A DNA stretch of 64,000 bases from Thinopyrum elongatum (Eukaryota > Streptophyta > Magnoliopsida > Poales > Poaceae), in the NCBI GenBank assembly GCA_011799875.1, contig CM022297.1, positions 442,295,292-442,359,291 of the forward strand. Reading direction: 5' to 3'. The position numbers were made by a program, and so were the translations under genes. The first letter of the stretch is position 1; each line of letters begins with the position of its first letter. Shown in pieces: positions 1 through 11,250 of the stretch. Under the pieces are notes generated by a model. The model had not been told where the DNA came from. It was given only the letters and a program-made list of their open reading frames with translations, and did no database searches.

Positions 1-96
1 GTGAGGCTTCGATGGAAGATAGTTGTAGCAAACTTGGCTACATATCTGTGATCAGCAAAGAAGAGCAAACGCTACTGTAGGATGCTGCTAACGTGA

Positions 97-535
97 CACT
101 ACAATTAGAGACCCTTTGACGAAACTGTGTGCGATGCATTAATCGCAAACGGTGATGTAAAAAAAACGTCAAAAAAGATGCAAAATGTTTGCGATGAAGG
201 ATACATCGAACACGGTTCAGATTTTAGTTGTGTGTGCGATGTTGGGGTGTACGGTTGATCCATACGAACTATTTGCGATGAGACAGAACAACAGAAATGG
301 TCAGTCATATCAAGGTGTGTGCGATATACGGCATACAGTTTGCTCCAATGAACCGTTCGCGATGATCAAGTTGAACACAAACGATTTGGCGTAACAAGAT
401 GTGTGTAATACCCGACAAACAGGTCGGTAATCAGAATTGTGTGCGATCATTATAGACAGCCCATATGGTCTTTTTTTGTGAATTATGTGCTCGTCAAGGC
501 ACATAGTTCAAGAAACCAACCTGTGGGCGATAATG
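97..535 (+). repeat. CACTA terminal repeat and subterminal repeat cluster
   Basis: After the CACTACAA end, the motif TGTGTGCGAT or close variants (TTTGCGATG, TTCGCGATG, TGTGGGCGAT) recurs about every 50-60 bp up to about 535. In En/Spm elements such subterminal repeats are binding sites for the second element-encoded protein (TNPA type). That role is inferred here from position and density. Confidence 0.65.
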
Positions 536-652
536 TAGAAGATCTCTGTCGAATATGTATTACTAACTGTCTGCAATGAGATTGACATGATAAACATTGA
601 TAACGAATTAATATAAGCAAGCAGAAACAAAGATATATACAGTCTGCTTAAT

Positions 653-1027
653 TTAGTCCTTCTTGTTCTTGTTGTTCTTGGATGGCCCCGCGACATCATC
701 TTGGCGAGGACGCTTCTTTCCGCTGACCGTTGGCTTTTCATCGCCACCGCCGTCGTCATCGTCGTTGCTCTCGTCATCGTCCTCCTCCTCGTTCGACCAT
801 TCCTCCTCATCATCATTGTCGTCCTCTTCTTCGTCCTCCGATGGCTCCTCGTCCGTCTGGTTGTCGTCTGATGACTCCGGAGGCGGCGTTCCTTCCATGA
901 TCCGGATATAATCGAGGTCTGGGCTCGACGCCGGACTCATGGAAGACGAGCGGGATGATTCCGATGTTGACCTATCATCGGGCGCCAGACTGCTAGCCGA
1001 ACTGTCGTCCCCGCTGTAGCTCGACAT
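653..1027 (-). CDS. Acidic low-complexity protein, putative accessory ORF of the CACTA element
   Basis: This is an ATG-started ORF of 124 residues reading leftward. The N-terminal third is Ser/Asp-rich (begins MSSYSGDDSS). The middle (about residues 55-95) is almost entirely Asp/Glu. The C-terminus is basic, with KKRPRQ and a lysine/asparagine tail that resembles a nuclear localisation signal. I see no enzymatic domain. It lies just inside the subterminal repeats and points toward the left terminus, opposite to the transposase. An acidic nuclear protein next to the terminal binding sites fits an accessory or regulatory product, but that is inference. The opposite strand also reads open as poly-Ser, which is a shadow. 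It could also be a fragment of a longer spliced gene. Confidence 0.45.
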   Translation of the reverse strand: MSSYSGDDSSASSLAPDDRSTSESSRSSSMSPASSPDLDYIRIMEGTPPPESSDDNQTDEEPSEDEEEDDNDDEEEWSNEEEDDDESNDDDDGGGDEKPTVSGKKRPRQDDVAGPSKNNKNKKD

Positions 1028-1376
1028 GGATGCGGTCGTATAAAAACCGCGAGAAAGCGAGATTACACAGTGTGTGCAAGTGTGTATCGCGGCCTGCCGG
1101 GGACGATGAATATGGTGGACACTTAAGCGGGGTATGCAGAGAACAGGAATGCCAATTGAAGCAGGGGTTGACGTATTATCTAACCATTGATATAATCAAC
1201 CGCAATTATTTGTACCCAGTCGCTCCAAATTCCCGGGGTTGCGTAGTTCTCAATGTGATAATAATTACGCACACGCGTTGGAGCGTCCAAATATGAAACA
1301 AGCATTTTTCGTAGTACTTCTACTCCCTCCATACCGGCGACTTAGGTGGGGGGAAAACAAGAGAACTTGATGATTA

Positions 1377-1473
1377 CTCCCTCCATCCCAAAATAAGTGA
1401 CTCAACATTGCACTAACTTTAGTACAAAGTTAGTAGTACAAAGTTGAGTCACTTATTTTGGGACGGAGGGAGT
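1377..1473. mobile_element. Stowaway (Tc1/mariner) MITE, short palindromic type
   Basis: The element has terminal inverted repeats CTCCCTCCATCCCAAAATAA / TTATTTTGGGACGGAGGGAG and TA target duplications at 1375-1376 and 1474-1475. Almost the whole 97 bp folds into one hairpin. TIR sequence, size and TA target site are typical of the small grass Stowaway families. It sits inside the CACTA element. A second partial TIR-like string (TACTCCCTCCATACC) at about 1321 may be a remnant of another copy. Confidence 0.9.
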
Positions 1474-1857
1474 ATTTGGTAATCAATACCATTGCATGCA
1501 GAGAATTGACCATTGCATGCATGTTATGCTAAGTAGTTTGAAGTCATTGAATGCATACTAGCTGCAGGACTCCTATTGGCTGATTTCTTTTTTCAGGACA
1601 AAAACAAGGAACGAGTTTTGGGATTATTTGGTTTTCGTAATGTGACTTATGCACCGGTACCGGTATGAACGGAGTAGGATAGTTGGCAAGCAATACATTG
1701 AGCTCTTCTTATTGATGAAGCCAGTAATAATCAAACTACAAAGGAAAAGAAAAAAAGACAAAGGAAAATATCTGCACGAATCTTCGCGTAACATCAATGG
1801 CACAAGACCTACATGTGCATTACTTAGAGCACATCTAGATGTGCTTTAGCAATACTG

Positions 1858-2612
1858 TCAAACAAAACCCCTAATCATCATTGCAAACAGCGCATAGAAC
1901 ATGGCTAATGCAACAACCACAACTACACATGCTAGTTCCTTCTTGTGTCTTGCTTTCATCTGTTGCCTGTGATTGATTCTTTCTTGCTTCATCGTACTGA
2001 TTGTACATTCTAGATCAGCCAGTTTCTTCTTCAGCTTTATGTTATGTTCTGCAAGCTTGGTGATAAAACTCCGAGCCCTGCCATGCCATTCTTCATCTAG
2101 CTAGTAAACAAAGGCACAAGCCTCATATCCCTGCCAATGTTAAATAGTATTCAGGATGAGCGGTGGCATTAAGTCAAGTAAAATGATGAATGTTGCACTA
2201 AACTCAAAGGGGCAACTTAGAAACTGCCTGCCAATGTTGAATCCCTCCGTGCATACACGTTGAGCAGGAGTGTGCCCATGCACACAACTCAGCTTTTGGT
2301 ACTTCTCGGCGACATAAAACTTGGAGTCGAACTCGTGTTGCGGGAGTCTGGAGTCATGCTCCGGATCCGGCGGCAGATCGCTTTCCTGGGGGGGGTCATT
2401 CAGGATGGATTCAGCAAGGAGCTACTTTGGACATGCCAAAAAATATCGGGATAGATTGGAACCTGACAGGACGATTTGGATCCGTAGTACACATTCATTC
2501 TGATGACCTTAGGCAAGTGCTCGGCGGCGACCGCCGTCATGGCGGCGCTGCCGATAGCGGCGATACGAGCAGGAGCAGCCGCACCGAAACCATCAGCACC
2601 ACTCGTTCGCAT
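1858..2612 (-). pseudogene. GRF-type zinc-finger / coiled-coil / C-terminal membrane-anchor protein, decayed
   Basis: Reading leftward from the ATG at 2610-2612, the N-terminal exon holds an Ala-rich start, then a segment with DPPQESDLPPDPEH and later HGHTPAQRVC and FLSCPFE. This spacing of Cys and His resembles the GRF-type zinc-binding segment of a large grass family. A 3' exon begins after a cag acceptor (exon starts near 2130) with GYEACAFVY, a TAG, then LDEEWHGRAR, a Lys/Leu-rich coiled coil, and a hydrophobic tail (VVVVVALAMFYALFAMM) ending at the TGA at 1858-1860. The TAG stands where relatives of the family that I recall have Trp. A one-base frameshift separates the start exon from the DPPQES segment, and the intron donor is unclear. 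The gene is dead as read. It lies inside the CACTA element in reverse orientation, so it may be cargo or an element gene. Confidence 0.6.
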
Positions 2613-3503
2613 TCCCCCAATGTCAGCACCACGCGAGGGAATTTGGAGGCTATCTAGGGATTTGGGGGAAATAGGGAAACTGTGGGGATAAGCTAACAGT
2701 CAGGAACTACTTATGGCACTATATGTTGTATACGGCACACTGTTTATACATGTCGTATGTGTTAGGTATTACAACTTCACACACGATTTCCGCACCAAAC
2801 CGTGTGAGAAGACAACGTTGGTGAGACACAGTTGCCATGACATAACCATATGTGATGTACTACCGTGTACATATAATTGAGTTATAGTGATACCGTGTAA
2901 ACAGCCACTCTGCGGATATCCGTCAAAAAATAAAATAGCCACTCTGCAGATAGAGATGGCAGCGGCGGCGGCGGCCGAGGCAGCGGCTACCGGATGAGAG
3001 GTCAATCCTCGGTCAGTGGGTGGTGGAGGCGTCATAGGAGGTCAATCCTCGGTCTGTGGCGGGAGATAGGAGGAGCTCAACCATCGAGGTCGGCGGCGGT
3101 GTGATTGGAGCACATCCATCGCGGTCGATGGCGGGATAGTGGAGGTCGAACATCAGGCGGCAGCCGCGCTAAGCTTTGCTACTCGACCCTGCTGTCTCGG
3201 CGTGCCGCCGCATCACGCTTCTTTGTCTGCTGGGTGGAGGTCGCCGCACGGCTAATTAATTAAGGTATTCTTTTCGTGAGTAGCTTAATTAAGGTATTCA
3301 ATTCCAAAGGGTAGTGTTGTAGTACTCTGCGTGTAAATTGACTGGCCATTAATTTTTCTCATTGCACGTCTGGATAACAATATGGAGCGCCCTCAGTAAT
3401 TATGAAAATAAAACCTTGTGATTTATGCACGCATCTTTGGGCATCAGTTAATCCGTGTATTAATGTTGTTGTTTTGTCTTTAATTACCATTCGTGTGGTG
3501 CAG

Positions 3504-6430
3504 ATGGAACGATCTCAATGGATGAAGAACCGGAGAACCACATATTTTATCAGTGGCGTGACAGAGTTCATGAATTTGGCTGAAAGTACAAAGAGGAGAA
3601 TTGGTGATGCGGATTACATCCTGTGTCCTTGTACTCATTGTGCCAATACCGAGTCACGTGAAGTTGCAGATGTCCAGTGGCACTTACTCTCTCGGGGATT
3701 CATGGATGGATATACACGTTGGACCAGACACGGTGAAGAGCAGGTCATGGATGAATATACCCAGGGCTGCGAGATGCCAAACCCCAGTCAGTGTCACATG
3801 GATGTTGAATCTAACATCGGGGCAGAGGCGTCAAGCTACCAATGGAACACCGGAAAGCCGAAACGTCCACTGGAAAACCAAGACGTCGACGCAGATGACG
3901 ACGATCTTGATATGCCAGATTTTGCTGCTATGATTGCATATTTCGAGGAAAGATATGATTGGGTACAAGGATCTGCCAACCATTGATGCGGACTCCAAGA
4001 AAGAATTATATCCAGGTTGCAAAAAGAAATATTCCAAGTTGAGTGCCACCCTGGCGCTTCTCAGATTTAAAGCAGCAAACGGTCTATCAAACAAGGGCTT
4101 CACAGAGATGTTAGGTCTTTTCAAAGAAATTCTTATGGAAGATAATGTGCTCTCCAGAAGCACGAACGAAGCAAAGAAAATTGTTTGCCCATTGGAACTT
4201 GAAGTACAGAAGATACACGCTTGTGTGAATGATTGTATATTGTACCGTGGTGAGTACAAAGATTTGCGTGCATGTCCCACATGCAAGCATGCACGATACA
4301 AGCGCAGGAGAGCAAAGGACAAGTACAAATTGGATGACGAGATCAAGGCAGGAATCCCGTTCAAGGTTGTTTGGTACTTGCCTTTAATTCCAAGGTTGAG
4401 GCGTTTGTTTGCAAACCCTAGAGAGGCAAAGAGGTTGTGGTGGCATCATGATGAGCGAACTGCGGATAAATATATGAGGCACCCAAAAGATGGGGCTCAG
4501 TGGGAACTAATCAACAACAAGTTTGAAGACTTTGCCAAGGATCCTAGAAGTATAAGGCTCGGGGAGTGTAATGATGGGATGAATCCTTTTGGCGATATGA
4601 GCACCAATCACAACACATGGCCGGTGCTTCTGTGCATATATAACCTAGCTCTTTGGTTGTGTATGAAGAAAAAATACATTATGATGTCAATGATTATCCA
4701 AGGACCGAAGCAACCTGGAAATGACATCGACATTTACTTTCAACTACTGGTAGAAGAACTGCTGACAGTGTGGATAGATGCGCCTACTGTAAAATGTTAT
4801 GATGCTTACAAAAAGGAGATTTTCGATCTACATGCGATGCTGGTGCACACCATTCAAGATATGCCGGCATTAGGCAACACATCGGGGCAGAAAACAAAGG
4901 GAGATGTAGGGTGTGTCACATGCATGGATAGGACAGCTAGCAGATTTCTTCCCATCTCGCGCAAAACAATGTATTTGCGTCATCGTAGGTTCTTACGGAG
5001 AAATCACCCATATCGTAAGATGAAAGCTGAATTTGATGGTACGGCATAGGTAGATGTGGGCCCAAGACCCTATGCTGGGGAGGTGGTCCACAACATGGCT
5101 AAACAAATTACTGTTGTGCTTGGCAAGAAGCACGCTTTGACGGTGAAACAAACACCCAAGGGTCAAGTGTTTAAGAAGAAGTCGGTGTTCTGGAAATTAC
5201 CTTACTGGGAGAATCTACGTGTACGTCACTGCATTGATGTCATGCATGTAGAGTAGAACGTATGTGAAAGCATTCGTGGTACTCTGCTCAAGATTAAAGG
5301 TAAAACAAAGGATGGTGACGGTGCACGGCTCGATATGCTTGCTGATCAATCAAAACGCAAGAGTGAAGCAGAAGATGATAACAAATTCATCGACGCTCGC
5401 CAGAGTTACAATTTTAGTACAAAAGAAGCAACACAGTTCTTCATCTATTTGTTGTCAGTTAAGACACCCTCTTCCTACTCCGCAAACATCAGAAGTCTCA
5501 TGGATGTGAGCTCAGGTAAAATGAAGTTGGGACACATGAAGTCACATGATTGCCACGTAATGTTGACACAAATCCTCCCGGTGGCCATTAGGAATCTGAT
5601 GGACAAAGATATAAGAAACACACTCATTGAGCTCTGTGATTTCTTCAATGAACTATGGCAGAAAGTTGTAGATCCTGAAGAGTTGGATCATATGCAAGAG
5701 GATAATGCAAGAATATTGTCCAACCTAGAGATGTTTTTCCCACCGTCATTCTTTGATGTCATGGTCCATCTCACTGTGCACCTTGTCGATGAGATAAAGT
5801 ATTGTGGTCCTGTGTTTCTTCGCAACATGTATCCCTTTGAGCGGTTCATGGGAATACTGAAGCGCTATTGTCGGAACCGAAACCATCAAGAGGCAAGCAT
5901 CCTACAAGGTTATACCGCGGAGGAGGTGGTTGAGTTTTGCACCGAATACATGAAAGAAAGACCTATAGGTTTGCCCCTCTCTCGCCACGAGGGAAGGCTG
6001 AAAGGTAAGCTGGTCCTTGCTGGCACGCAAATGGCTGCACCCGGAGAATTGGCATAGAAAGCCCATTTGACGGTACTGCTTAACAGCCCAGTTCTCAGCG
6101 CTTATGCCAAAGAACACTTGGTGGAGATATGCCAAAGCTTCTTACCAATGGTGTATCCATCTGATGTGGAGATGAAGGAGCACACTAAGAACTACGCCGA
6201 ATGGCTGAAGAATAGTTTGGCTCAAGGATCCATCGATGACATTGCTACGTGGTTGGCACAAAAGTCATCACCTACGGTGTTGATGTACCAAGCATATGAC
6301 ATAAATGGCTACACGTTCTACACTGAGGAACATGATGAGAAGACCTCATATCAAAAGAGCTATGTTCGAATAGAATGCATGACTGTAAATGAAGCTGATA
6401 AAAGGGTATACTATGGAACCATCAAAGAGA
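3504..6430 (+). pseudogene. CACTA transposase (TNP2 type), frameshifted and truncated
   Basis: The ATG at 3504 directly follows a gtgcag acceptor-like site. An N-terminal transposase-associated domain with CPCTHCAN covers about 3510-3750. After a frameshift near 3940-3990 comes the TNP2 catalytic region (Transposase_21 family), then the characteristic HCIDVMHVE segment near 5228-5255. There an in-frame TAG replaces the usual Lys codon before NVCES. The DUF4218-type region (FFPPSFFDVMVHLTVHL, MYPFERFMGILKRY) spans about 5560-5900. Further stops lie at about 5047 and 6055. The last in-family segment (YEINGxTFY-like, here YDINGYTFY) is at about 6290-6320. Similarity stops near 6430, so the C-terminal DUF4216 part is missing. 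The product would catalyse strand transfer at the element ends. It is inactive here. Confidence 0.85.
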
Positions 6431-6700
6431 CCACAAAAAAAGACACATCCGTGACATTTTGGGCCAAACAATTTTTTTTTCTGTCATGCTTATGACACTT
6501 CTATGACGATAATTGTAACAAAAGTACGTATCATCATAGATGTGGTGGGCTCCTACTTCTATGACAAAAAATCATGACAAAAAATGGGCTTTTTGTCGTG
6601 GGCGGGCCAGGGACGCACCTGCATGACATTCTTTGGGCCGTCCATGACGGAAAAAATCGTGGTAGAAGCGAGGGCGAGGAAAATTTTGGGGAGTTCCCGG
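6428..6700 (+). mobile_element. Terminus of a second CACTA-like element inserted in the first
   Basis: At the point where transposase similarity ends, the sequence becomes ACCACAAAAAAAGACACATCC, followed by dense short repeats with TATGACA or CATGACA cores up to about 6650. The A-rich start and repeated TGACA motifs resemble the subterminal regions of a CACTA family whose TIR begins CACTACAAAAAAA. Here the first bases are degenerate (CCACAAAAAAA). The opposite end was not found. Alternative: a Mutator-like terminal region. Confidence 0.4.
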
Positions 6701-6879
6701 TTACGGTGGGTGGTCGGGGCCGAGCGATGCGCAGAGGGATTGCGTGTTTCTCTCGTACATGTACGCGCGTGTGTGCAAGGCGTTGGGCTCTAACTGAACC
6801 CGAGCGAGGCATTCGCTTACTGAACCCGAGCGATTGCACTGGCTACGCGTTACTGAACCCGAGCGATCGATCGATCCCT

Positions 6880-7760
6880 GGCTGTTAACTGAACCCGATC
6901 GAGCGATTCCTTCGCTACTGCTGCTAACTGAAGCCAATCGAACCTGCTGCCTCTTGATGAATAGTGAGCATTGTTGGGGGTTGGATGAACAGTTCCCGGT
7001 GGGGGATGGATGAACAGGACCCCGTGGTAGTAGAGGCCATTGCCGCTGGATGAACATGACCCCGATCGAGAGGAGGCCGCCACACACTCGAGCCGGTTGG
7101 GGGTGGATGAATAGGACCCCGTGGAGGGCTGGTTGAACAGGCCCCGTGTGGAGGGCTGGTTGAACAGTAGCCGGTGGAGGCTGGATGAACAATACCCCCG
7201 TGGTGAACAGTAGCTGGTGGAGGCTAGAGGAAGTCAATGGTGGATGAACAGTAGCCCGTGGAGGCTGGAGCGAGGCAGTAGACGGTGGATGAACAGTAGC
7301 CCTTGGAGTCCCATTTTGCGGTACGCCACACCGCTCCCGATGAACAGGACCCTGTTTCGACCGTAGGCGCTCCAACGAAAGTCTGTTTCCTCTGTTTTGC
7401 AGGATGCCACACCCCTCCCGATCGACAGCACCCCGTTTCGACCGTAGGCACTCGAACAGAAGGCCGTTTCCTCCGTTCTGTGGTATGCCAGACCCTTCCC
7501 GATGAAAAGGACCCTGTTTCGACCGTACACGGTCGAACAGAAGGCCGTTTTCCTCTGTTTTGCGGTACGCCAGACCCCGTTCCGGCTGTTCCGTCCAAGC
7601 CGGTTGGCTCCCGATGAACAGGACGTGTTCCGACCCAGTGGCTTGGCTCCCGATGAACAGGACGCGTTCCGACCCAGTCACTTGGCTCTTGGTGAACACG
7701 ACGCTATTTCCTTCGTTTCGACCCAGCCGGTTAGCTGCCGACAAACAGGATGACGTCGCT
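6880..7760 (+). repeat. Degenerate minisatellite built on a GATGAACAG...CCCCGT core
   Basis: The core GATGAACAGGACC or GATGAACAGTAGCC recurs roughly every 35-50 bp through this interval. The sharpest copies are at 7607-7700, where GGCTCCCGATGAACAGGACG is followed by a TTCCGACCCAGT string, twice. Open frames on both strands here (including a 380-codon minus-strand frame) are products of the repeat and not genes. It is probably interior sequence of the CACTA-like element at 6428. Confidence 0.6.
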
Positions 7761-8039
7761 GTCGTCCATTGCGTCTCCATGTACACGAGCCCTAGCCGTA
7801 GGTATGCGCGAGTACGTGTTCGAGACCCCGCCCTTATGTACATACGTAGCCATATTTACTTTCTTGCAGCGTGGTTGTACGTACATGTACATGATATATA
7901 TAGATAGGACTGCGTGACATGCTACATCCGCGCCTCTAATACGACTCGTGCATCTCCTTACTCGGCCATGGTTCATCGCTGCAGAGAGACCGATCGACCA
8001 GTATGTATGTACACGTTCGCGACCAGACAGACAACCCTA

Positions 8040-8330
8040 CCTACGGTTCGACCCGGTGCGTCCCAGCTGTCAGGGAGGATAAGGAGGCACTTCCTTGTGT
8101 GCGAAGATATAGCTGGTGGGTCCCAGCTGTCAGGGGGAAGAATCATTTTTTCCCCGTAATATGGACGCACTTCCTTGCGTGCGAAGATGTAGTTGGTGGG
8201 TCCCAGCTGTCAGGGGGAACATTTTTTTGAGGCCCTTCCGGTAGGTCCCGCTGTCAGCTGGAGGAATAATTATTATGCGCGTAATAAGGAGGCACTTCCT
8301 TGCTGTGGCCGTGGACCCAGCTGTCAGCCT
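8040..8330 (+). repeat. Tandem repeat, GTGGGTCCCAGCTGTCAGGG units
   Basis: Four related units of about 75-100 bp occur, each with GGTCCCAGCTGTCAGG (or GTCCCGCTGTCAGC) and most also with GCACTTCCTTG and a GCGAAGATATAG/GATGTAG string. No coding signal is seen. This is an intergenic repeat of the type that often accompanies grass DNA transposons. Confidence 0.6.
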
Positions 8331-8869
8331 CTCCATGTACAGTCCTCTTCCGATGGAAGTCATTCCTTGACCACATTGACCACGTCGCGCCGAGAGCACC
8401 AAGGCGGTGGACGACGGTGAGGCCTAAGATGGGAACGATCTGGAGTCGTGGAACATGGGGCATTGGAGTCCCTGGCGGAGGGGAATACGAGGGACTAGTT
8501 CGGCTACCGGGTGAGGCTGCCTTCGCCGGAGAATAACAGAAGGTGTGGGTGAGTACAAGTATGACCTGGCCACCGTTGGGAGTAGGGTGGGGCGGCGAGG
8601 TCTGCGCGGCAGCACAGCCGGCCACGGGAGGTAGATGCAGGTGCTCCAGCCGGCGATGGTTTTGGCGGCTGGAGCAAGAGCAACTAGATAAGAGATTGAA
8701 GAAGCAGGATCACCATTGGATGTCAATCCAACGACTACATATGTCAGAATAATTTGTTGACTTTTTGTTTTAGACCATTAAATCATTTTGTTCACTAAAT
8801 GGACAACACCTTGCGCAGGCTTCATCTAGTGGGCCACCAAAGTCAGCTTCGAAAGCTGTGGTGGAATGT

Positions 8870-9190
8870 AGCCCATTTATTTAGGTTTTACAGCCCATTT
8901 CATTTTGTTTGCCAATACATCTATTTCCTAGGCTTTGACTCAAAAAATAATCTATTTCCTGGGCTAGGTAAAAATAATAATAACCGATTTACTATTTATG
9001 ATAATTTACAGCACATTTGATTATTTATTCGAATACACCAATTTACTGAGCTGGGTGAAAAATAATATTGCGTACATGCAGCGCATTTATCATTTCTGAT
9101 AATTTACAAGCCATTTGATTTTAGTAGAAATGGACCCATTTTCTGGGATGGGTGAAAAAACAATAATGGTCTCGACTGAGCATTTATTAT
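8870..9190 (+). repeat. AT-rich approximately 100-bp direct repeats
   Basis: Three degenerate units share AGCCCATTT (or AGCACATTT, AAGCCATTT), then an AT-rich stretch, then ATTTxCTGxGxTGGGTGAAAAA. Neither strand has a supported ORF between 8750 and 10020. Confidence 0.5.
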
Positions 9191-9400
9191 AAAAAATAAT
9201 ATTGAGATACGAATATTATTAAAAAATTAAGTTGGGCTTGGTAATCTTATTATAGAAAAAATGAACTAGGTTGTGCATTTTATTAAAAGAAATATAGGCT
9301 AGGCTACGCTTATTTTAGGATCTTGTATACAACTGTCGGCCCAGTTGCATTGCTGATGTTCAACAAAAAAGGACTGTGTAGTACAGTACAACTTTACATG

Positions 9401-9510
9401 GCTACTCAGCCCACATTCAACGACGCCTGAAAAGGCCCAAACAAGGCTTTTATACAACTTTTTGAAGTCACTGAGCTCAATTAATAACTTAAGGAAAAAG
9501 TTAGAGTACA
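9401..9510. repeat. Direct repeat flanking the DUF4283-like pseudogene (left copy)
   Basis: The block with CTCAGCCCACATTCAACGAC, GGCCCAAACAAG and TGAGCTCAATTAATAACTT recurs diverged at 11156-11250 on the other side of the pseudogene. It may be duplicated 3'-flank sequence or the edge of a mobilised segment. Confidence 0.5.
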
Positions 9511-9564
9511 GTGGAACCTAATTAAACGTTGTCACAAGCAAAGAAATAATTCAACGGGTCTCAC

Positions 9565-9565
9565 T

Positions 9566-9600
<35 letters not shown>

Positions 9601-9602
9601 CC
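9565..9602. repeat. Compound microsatellite (GT)n(GA)n
   Basis: An uninterrupted GT run passes directly into a GA run. The surrounding 9600-10020 holds nothing I can support as a gene. Confidence 0.9.
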
Positions 9603-10027
9603 CATCGGTCGATGCCTGTAAATATCCATATGCATTGCTGATGCTCAGTAAAAACTTATATAGTTGACACAATCATATAGAACATCATAGCACACTGAAC
9701 TTGCATACAAAAATTTCACGCAGGCGGCACAATCAGGGTGGAAGCAGTGGATCGCTACGGGTAGGGCTATATTGAAACCGACGAACTCGTACATAATGGT
9801 TCATCGTCTTTATCAATGACGGGGAAATATCTTGAATGTTGTGCAAAGAAAGCAGACAGATAACACAGTAAGTTCTGCTAGCACATTAAGTTGACGTACA
9901 CCCCTTTCTAAAAAAGTTCAGGTAAAAAATTAGAATAGGTCACAATCAAATGTACTGGCACATCAGTGCTTCACACCGATAGCTCGGATTTAACTAGTAT
10001 CTAAGAAGATTCAGTTGGTACCTCAAG

Positions 10028-10897
10028 TTAGAGCACATCCAGGCAGCCAGCCCTGCCTCTTCTCCCAAAGAAGCAGTGGCCTCCGCCGCGCGATGGAGTA
10101 GGCCCTATGCCATCTATCATTCCAAGCAACACGGAGAAAGTCTGACGTTGACTCCTGTAATGGACGTCGTCGACGGACCCTGGCACCAGCGGTGGCGGCA
10201 GGACTTCGATTGATTGATTGACCACTTCTTCGACATGCACGAACACTCAATACAGGTACATCCCTAATGTGGTACGCGGCAGCCTTGGTGGCGACGAATA
10301 GTACAACCCTGGTTCTTGCACCAGTATCTGAACACCAATCACCTTCGGTATGGTGGATGGCTTCTTCATCCATGCCATAATCATCAGAGCCCAGCTGTCT
10401 GGAGGAACAAACATACTTACGATCTCACCTCCAATGTCGTTGATAAGCTCATTCATGGACTCGCTGTTCCAAGCACGTCGAGGCATGCCGTGGAAGGTAA
10501 GCTTTGTTAAAAACTCAAGCTCAGAGGGCACCAAGCGCCATCCTGGGTGCCACCGATCAAAGCTCACCAGCGCGCCATCGCATAACAAACGCCGGGTAGA
10601 TTCGAACACACGACTGCAGTCGAAAGTTGTCTGGAACCTGACGAAGAAATCAGCCGGTGGTGGACAGACTTCGACGAGCAAGTCACTTATTTGGATGCCG
10701 TGCGCAATGCCAAGAGCTTTGACAAGGTCGTCCGACGAGATGGGAGGCCGGTCGCCATTGATGGTTACCATCAGCACTTTGCCGGCAAACTGGTCATCAA
10801 GTGCCGCCATGCCACTGTTGAGCGACAGCACGCAGCGCCCGAAGGCAGGACGGACCTCAGGATCTCCGGCTCGGAGATCCGCGTTGACCGGTGACAT
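10028..10897 (-). pseudogene. DUF4283-type plant protein with one premature stop
   Basis: The chosen start is the ATG at 10895-10897 (MSPVNADLRAGDPEVRP). The frame stays open to a TGA at 10247-10249 and then continues in the same frame for about 70 codons to 10028. Segments such as DDLVKALGIAHG, PPADFFVRFQ and SFDRWHPGWRL match the layout of the grass DUF4283 family, whose N-terminal domain is thought to bind nucleic acid and often precedes retroelement or zinc-knuckle parts. The TGA follows MYLY, before VFVHVEEVV. Relatives as I recall them have Arg there, so a CGA-to-TGA change is the simplest explanation. No zinc knuckle is visible. Family assignment is from recall of motifs. Confidence 0.6.
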
Positions 10898-11155
10898 GAT
10901 AGTGCACTTGAGTACAGGGAGTACAGGAGGGGGATTTGGGGGAACTGGAGTAGGAATCGAGATTCCAGAGGTGGGGGAGGGGCGGGAGATTGGGGATGAA
11001 AAGGTAGCATGAATTTCGAACACGCGCCAATATGCTCTCGGCACGCAAGCGCACGAAAACACCGGTGGCGCCCACATGTCGGCCTAAGAGTCCTTTTTCT
11101 TTCTTTTTTTTTGAGATCCTGGACTGAGAGTCATAATTGACCTGTTTGGCATTGC

Positions 11156-11250
11156 ATTACTACTCGGCCCATATTCAATGACACCTCACTGGCCCAAACA
11201 AGTGTACATCATCGAAAAGACATTGAGCTCAAATTATAACTTGAAAAAAG
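11156..11250. repeat. Direct repeat flanking the DUF4283-like pseudogene (right copy)
   Basis: This is the diverged counterpart of 9401-9510: CTCGGCCCATATTCAATGAC, GGCCCAAACAAG, TTGAGCTCAAATTATAACTTG. Between here and 11789 nothing else is supported. Confidence 0.5.

Larger units (their letters stand above)
97..6430 (+). mobile_element. CACTA (En/Spm-like) DNA transposon, right-truncated
   Basis: The left terminus reads CACTACAATTAGAG from 97, preceded by TGA (94-96), which would be the 3-bp target duplication. Behind it lie clustered subterminal repeats, an acidic minus-strand ORF, a minus-strand zinc-finger/coiled-coil/membrane gene, and a plus-strand TNP2-type transposase that ends abruptly near 6430. 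No matching inverted terminus (ending TTGTAGTG) appears downstream in the window. The right part seems replaced by the end of a different CACTA-like element at about 6428. CACTA elements move by cut and paste using a TNP2-type transposase. This copy cannot encode an intact one. The family name within Triticeae CACTA elements is not determined. Confidence 0.7.

Noticed and set aside
663..911. Poly-Ser open frame on the plus strand
   Set aside because: It is the complement of the Asp/Glu codons of the minus-strand acidic ORF. It has no independent support.
6701..7843. Long minus-strand frame of 380 codons
   Set aside because: It is generated by the GATGAACAG minisatellite. The protein consists of repeat translations without domain features.
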